The position numbers and the translations under genes were made by a program. Source: JABJAG01 sp965222215 (GTDB lineage: Bacteria > Pseudomonadota > Alphaproteobacteria > UBA6615). From it: 64,000 nt of DNA. The notes below the pieces were generated by a model. The model ran no database searches. It was given only the letters and a program-made list of their open reading frames with translations, and had not been told where the DNA came from. The stretch spans positions 1,550,001 through 1,614,000 of the forward strand of contig OZ244931.1 in the NCBI GenBank assembly GCA_965222215.1, given 5' to 3'. Within the stretch, counting starts at the first letter, position 1, and every line of letters begins with the position of its first letter. This document shows, one piece after another, positions 61,569-64,000 of the stretch.

Positions 61569-61960
61569 AAATTCTCGCGGCAGTATTGCTCGGATCGACG
61601 ATGTTCAGCGCCATGGCGCAGGCAGGCGAATCCAGTGTAACGGCGGTGCAGGTGCGTACCGAGGGTGGCGGCAAATACGCGTTCTCCGTGACCCTGCGGC
61701 ACGCCGACGAGGGCTGGGACCACTACGCCAATCGCTGGGAAGTCCTGACGATGGATGGCGAGGTGCTCGGCACACGCACGTTGTTCCATCCTCACGTCAA
61801 CGAGCAGCCGTTTACGCGTTCGCTCGGCGGCGTTGCCGTGCCGGCCGGAACTACGCAGGTTCGTATCCGCAGCCACGACAGCGTGCATGAATACGGCGGA
61901 CCCGAACTGGTTGTAAATCTGCAGACGGGGGAAACGATGCCCTGGACAGGAGGCAGTTGA
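61565..61960 (+). CDS. Hypothetical secreted protein
   Basis: 131 residues. The signal peptide MKILAAVLLGSTMFSAMAQA is clear, with cleavage after AQA. The mature part is beta-rich (GGGKYAFSVTLRHADEGWDH, GTRTLFHPHVNEQPFTRSL, TTQVRIRSHDSVHEYGG) and carries several His. The latter part resembles C-terminal segments of small periplasmic proteins, but I do not recognise a family. It overlaps the thioesterase stop by 4 bases, and the TGATG overlap links it to the DUF427 gene. Confidence 0.7.
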   Translation: MKILAAVLLGSTMFSAMAQAGESSVTAVQVRTEGGGKYAFSVTLRHADEGWDHYANRWEVLTMDGEVLGTRTLFHPHVNEQPFTRSLGGVAVPAGTTQVRIRSHDSVHEYGGPELVVNLQTGETMPWTGGS

Positions 61961-62751
61961 TGAGCAGGACCGCGGGCCCGGCGCCGGGCTACAAGGATAA
62001 GCCGGACCATTTCGTGGAGTTTGCGCCGAGTCCGAAGCGCATTCGCGTCAAGTTCGGCGGCGAGACCATCGCCGACACGACCCGCGCGCTGATCCTGCAC
62101 GAGCGCAACCACGTCCCGGTCTACTACCTGCCGCGCGACGACGTTGCGATGGATCATCTCGTGCGCACCGACCATTCGACCCATTGCCCGTTCAAGGGCG
62201 ATGCGAGCTATTTCTCTGTCGATGTCGGCGGGCGCACGGCGGAGAACGCGGTGTGGAGCTACGAACTCCCCTTCGACGAGTGCGAAGGCATCAAGGACTA
62301 TGTTGCGTTCTACTGGAACAAGATGGACCACTGGTTCGAGGAGGATGAAGAGGTCTTTGTCCACGCGCGCAGCCCGCGCGTCCGCGTCGACATTCTCGAC
62401 AGTTCGCGTCCGGTCCAGGTCGAACTTGGCGGTCTGACGGTTGCGGACACGACGCGCGCCCGGTTCCTGTTCGAGACGGGCCTTCCGACCCGTTACTACA
62501 TCCCGCGCGACGATGTGATCGGCGAGTTGCTGCCGTCCGACCTGCACACCCAGTGCCCCTACAAGGGCACCGCCAGCTATCACCATGTGCGTGTTGGGGA
62601 GAAGGTCTTCGAGAACATCGTCTGGCACTACACCGACCCGGTGCACGAGAGCGCCCGGATCAACGACTACCTGTGCTTCTATAACGAGAAAGTCGACGCG
62701 GTTTACATTGACGGCGTCGCTGAAGAGAAGCCGAACACCAAGTGGTCCTGA
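61960..62751 (+). CDS. Tandem DUF427 protein
   Basis: 263 residues with two DUF427 units: residues about 25-125 (IADTTRALILHERNHVPVYY then DHSTHCPFKGDASYFSV) and about 140-245 (VADTTRARFLFETGLPTRYY then HTQCPYKGTASYHHV). Each has the YxPRDDV-type and HxxCPxKG motifs. The function is unknown. ATG 61960 overlaps the stop of the secreted-protein gene. A bidirectional terminator follows. Confidence 0.9.
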   Translation: MSRTAGPAPGYKDKPDHFVEFAPSPKRIRVKFGGETIADTTRALILHERNHVPVYYLPRDDVAMDHLVRTDHSTHCPFKGDASYFSVDVGGRTAENAVWSYELPFDECEGIKDYVAFYWNKMDHWFEEDEEVFVHARSPRVRVDILDSSRPVQVELGGLTVADTTRARFLFETGLPTRYYIPRDDVIGELLPSDLHTQCPYKGTASYHHVRVGEKVFENIVWHYTDPVHESARINDYLCFYNEKVDAVYIDGVAEEKPNTKWS

Positions 62752-62779
62752 TTCCCTAAGGCTTGGAACGAGGCAAAGA

Positions 62780-62808
62780 AAAAGCCCCGCCGGTACGGCG
62801 GGGCTTTT
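62780..62808. terminator. Bidirectional terminator between DUF427 and glnA genes
   Basis: A perfect 12-base stem (AAAAGCCCCGCC with GGCGGGGCTTTT) around a five-base loop. With T runs on either strand it can end both the DUF427 and the convergent glnA transcripts. Confidence 0.9.
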
Positions 62809-62829
62809 CCATTCTGAAATGTGGTCCGT

Positions 62830-64000
62830 CTAGACCGAGTAGTACAACTGGTACTCAACCGGGTGCGGGGACTCGAGGAACGCCGTCAGCTCTTCCATCT
62901 TGAGCGCGATGTATCCGTCGATCTGGTCGTCGGTGAACACGTCGCCCTTCTTCAGGAAGTCGCGGTCGGCGTCGAGCGCTTCGAGCGCCTGGCCGAGCGA
63001 GCTGCACACGGTCGGCACGCCTTCGAGCTCTTCCGCCGGCAGGTCGTAGAGGTCCTTGTCCATCGGGTCGCCCGGATGGATCTTGTTCTCGATACCGTCG
63101 AGGCCGGCCATGAGCATGGCCGAGAAGGCCAGGTAAGGGTTCGCACTCGGGTCCGGGAAACGGACCTCGACACGCTTGGCGTTGGGGCTGGTCGAGTACG
63201 GAATGCGGCACGACGCCGAACGGTTGCGCGCCGAGTAGGCGAGCAGCACCGGTGCCTCGAAGCCCGGGACCAGCCGCTTGTAGCTGTTGGTCGACGGGTT
63301 GGTGAAGGCGTTGAGCGCACGGGCGTGCTTGATGATGCCGCCGATGTAGTACAGGCAGGTGTCCGACAGGTCGGCGTAGCCCGAGCCCGCGAACGCGGAC
63401 TTGCCGTCCTTCCAGATCGACTGGTGAACATGCATGCCCGAGCCATTGTCGCCGGCGATCGGCTTCGGCATGAAGGTCGCCGATTTGCCGTACTGGGCCG
63501 CAACGTTGTGGACCACATACTTGTAGATCTGGATCTGGTCGGCGGCGCTCAACAGCGTCGCGAACTTCTGGCCGAGTTCCATCTGGCTGGGCGCCACTTC
63601 GTGATGGTGCTTCTCCATCGCGATGCCCATGTCGAGGGCCGTCGTGACCATCTCGGCGCGCAGGTCGGTCATCGTATCGACCGGCGCAACCGGGAAGTAG
63701 CCGCCCTTGACGCCCGGGCGATGGCCCATGTTGCCTTCGGGGAAGTCGGCGCCGGAGTTGTAAGGGCCTTCGACGCTGTCGACTTCGTAGAAGCTGCGGC
63801 TCATGCCGACCTCGAAGCGCACGTCGTCGAACACAAAGAACTCGGCTTCGGGACCGAAGAAGGCGCTATCGCCGACGCCGGCGGATTCCATATAGGCGAG
63901 CGCGAGCTTGGCCGTGCCGCGCGGATCGCGCGTGTAAGGCTCGCCCGTTGCCGGTTCGAGGATGTCGCAGAACAGTATGAGCTGCGGCTGCGCGGTAAAC
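62830..64000 (-). CDS. glnA: Glutamine synthetase type I, C-terminal part
   Basis: About 390 residues; the start lies beyond the window's right end, and the frame is open to base 64000. Glutamine synthetase makes glutamine from glutamate, ammonia and ATP. Visible parts are FFGPEAEFFVFD, KHHHEVAPSQMELG, NGSGMHVHQSIWKDG and NRSASCRIP. The adenylylation site lies in DKDLYDLP, so it is the GSI-beta type regulated by GlnE. An internal ATG at 63891 is not the start. A terminator precedes it on the shared side. Confidence 0.97.
   Translation of the reverse strand, partial: FTAQPQLILFCDILEPATGEPYTRDPRGTAKLALAYMESAGVGDSAFFGPEAEFFVFDDVRFEVGMSRSFYEVDSVEGPYNSGADFPEGNMGHRPGVKGGYFPVAPVDTMTDLRAEMVTTALDMGIAMEKHHHEVAPSQMELGQKFATLLSAADQIQIYKYVVHNVAAQYGKSATFMPKPIAGDNGSGMHVHQSIWKDGKSAFAGSGYADLSDTCLYYIGGIIKHARALNAFTNPSTNSYKRLVPGFEAPVLLAYSARNRSASCRIPYSTSPNAKRVEVRFPDPSANPYLAFSAMLMAGLDGIENKIHPGDPMDKDLYDLPAEELEGVPTVCSSLGQALEALDADRDFLKKGDVFTDDQIDGYIALKMEELTAFLESPHPVEYQLYYSV

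Overview
The window looks like chromosomal DNA of a GC-rich alphaproteobacterium, most likely Rhodospirillales-like and plausibly marine. Three things suggest this. The left end carries the homoserine dehydrogenase - glpX - recJ order, which is typical of that group. The best-recognised genes (TRAP transporter, GS-HQR, XdhAB, ParE, GlnA) have an alphaproteobacterial flavour. There is also a large stock of small-molecule catabolic genes. No phage, integrase or insertion sequence was recognised, and the only RNA gene is one tRNA-Glu (UUC).

Layout. 0-4 kb: housekeeping (hom tail, glpX, recJ, a TenA-like protein, tRNA-Glu). 4-11.5 kb: a probable uptake/catabolic unit made of a cupin, an FrsA-like alpha/beta hydrolase, a LysR regulator, a complete three-part TRAP transporter and a formylglycine sulfatase / phosphonate monoester hydrolase. 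11.5-18.3 kb: a membrane-anchored MBL hydrolase, guanine deaminase divergent from xanthine dehydrogenase xdhAB (purine catabolism), and an outer-membrane barrel protein. 18.4-20.2 kb: typA/bipA. 20.5-28.5 kb: two large RTX proteins, a metzincin protease and a class 3 lipase, which share related C-terminal repeat arrays and type I secretion signals. The protease frame is broken by one in-frame TAG.

28.7-36.6 kb: cspA; a CmcJ-like oxidoreductase with an MFS permease; a PhyH-type dioxygenase with a cupin and an HSL-family esterase; then a TetR-controlled pair of a NicX-like dihydroxypyridine dioxygenase and a formamidase-like hydrolase. 36.7-41.9 kb: a 1728-residue hybrid histidine kinase with about eight PAS domains. 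41.9-47.9 kb: an aromatic/hydroquinone-type catabolic cluster (alcohol dehydrogenase, FAH-family hydrolase, acyl-CoA dehydrogenase, VOC dioxygenase-like protein, glutathionyl-hydroquinone reductase, carboxymuconolactone decarboxylase family). 48-53.9 kb: a pentapeptide-repeat protein, an MBL-fold protein with a degenerate metal site, an extensin-like protein, and a flavin monooxygenase operon with DUF2783 and DUF3237 partners and a stand-alone AsnC-type ligand domain. 54-64 kb: DEAD-box helicase, TPR-OGT glycosyltransferase, hydrolase, lipoprotein, parE, YciA-like thioesterase, a secreted protein, a double DUF427 protein and glnA (cut by the window end).

The most unusual structures are the 63-residue super-repeat (seven nonapeptides) shared by the two RTX proteins, the in-frame stop that splits the first of them, a perfect intrinsic-terminator sequence inside the lipase coding region, and the NicX-like/formamidase-like pair.
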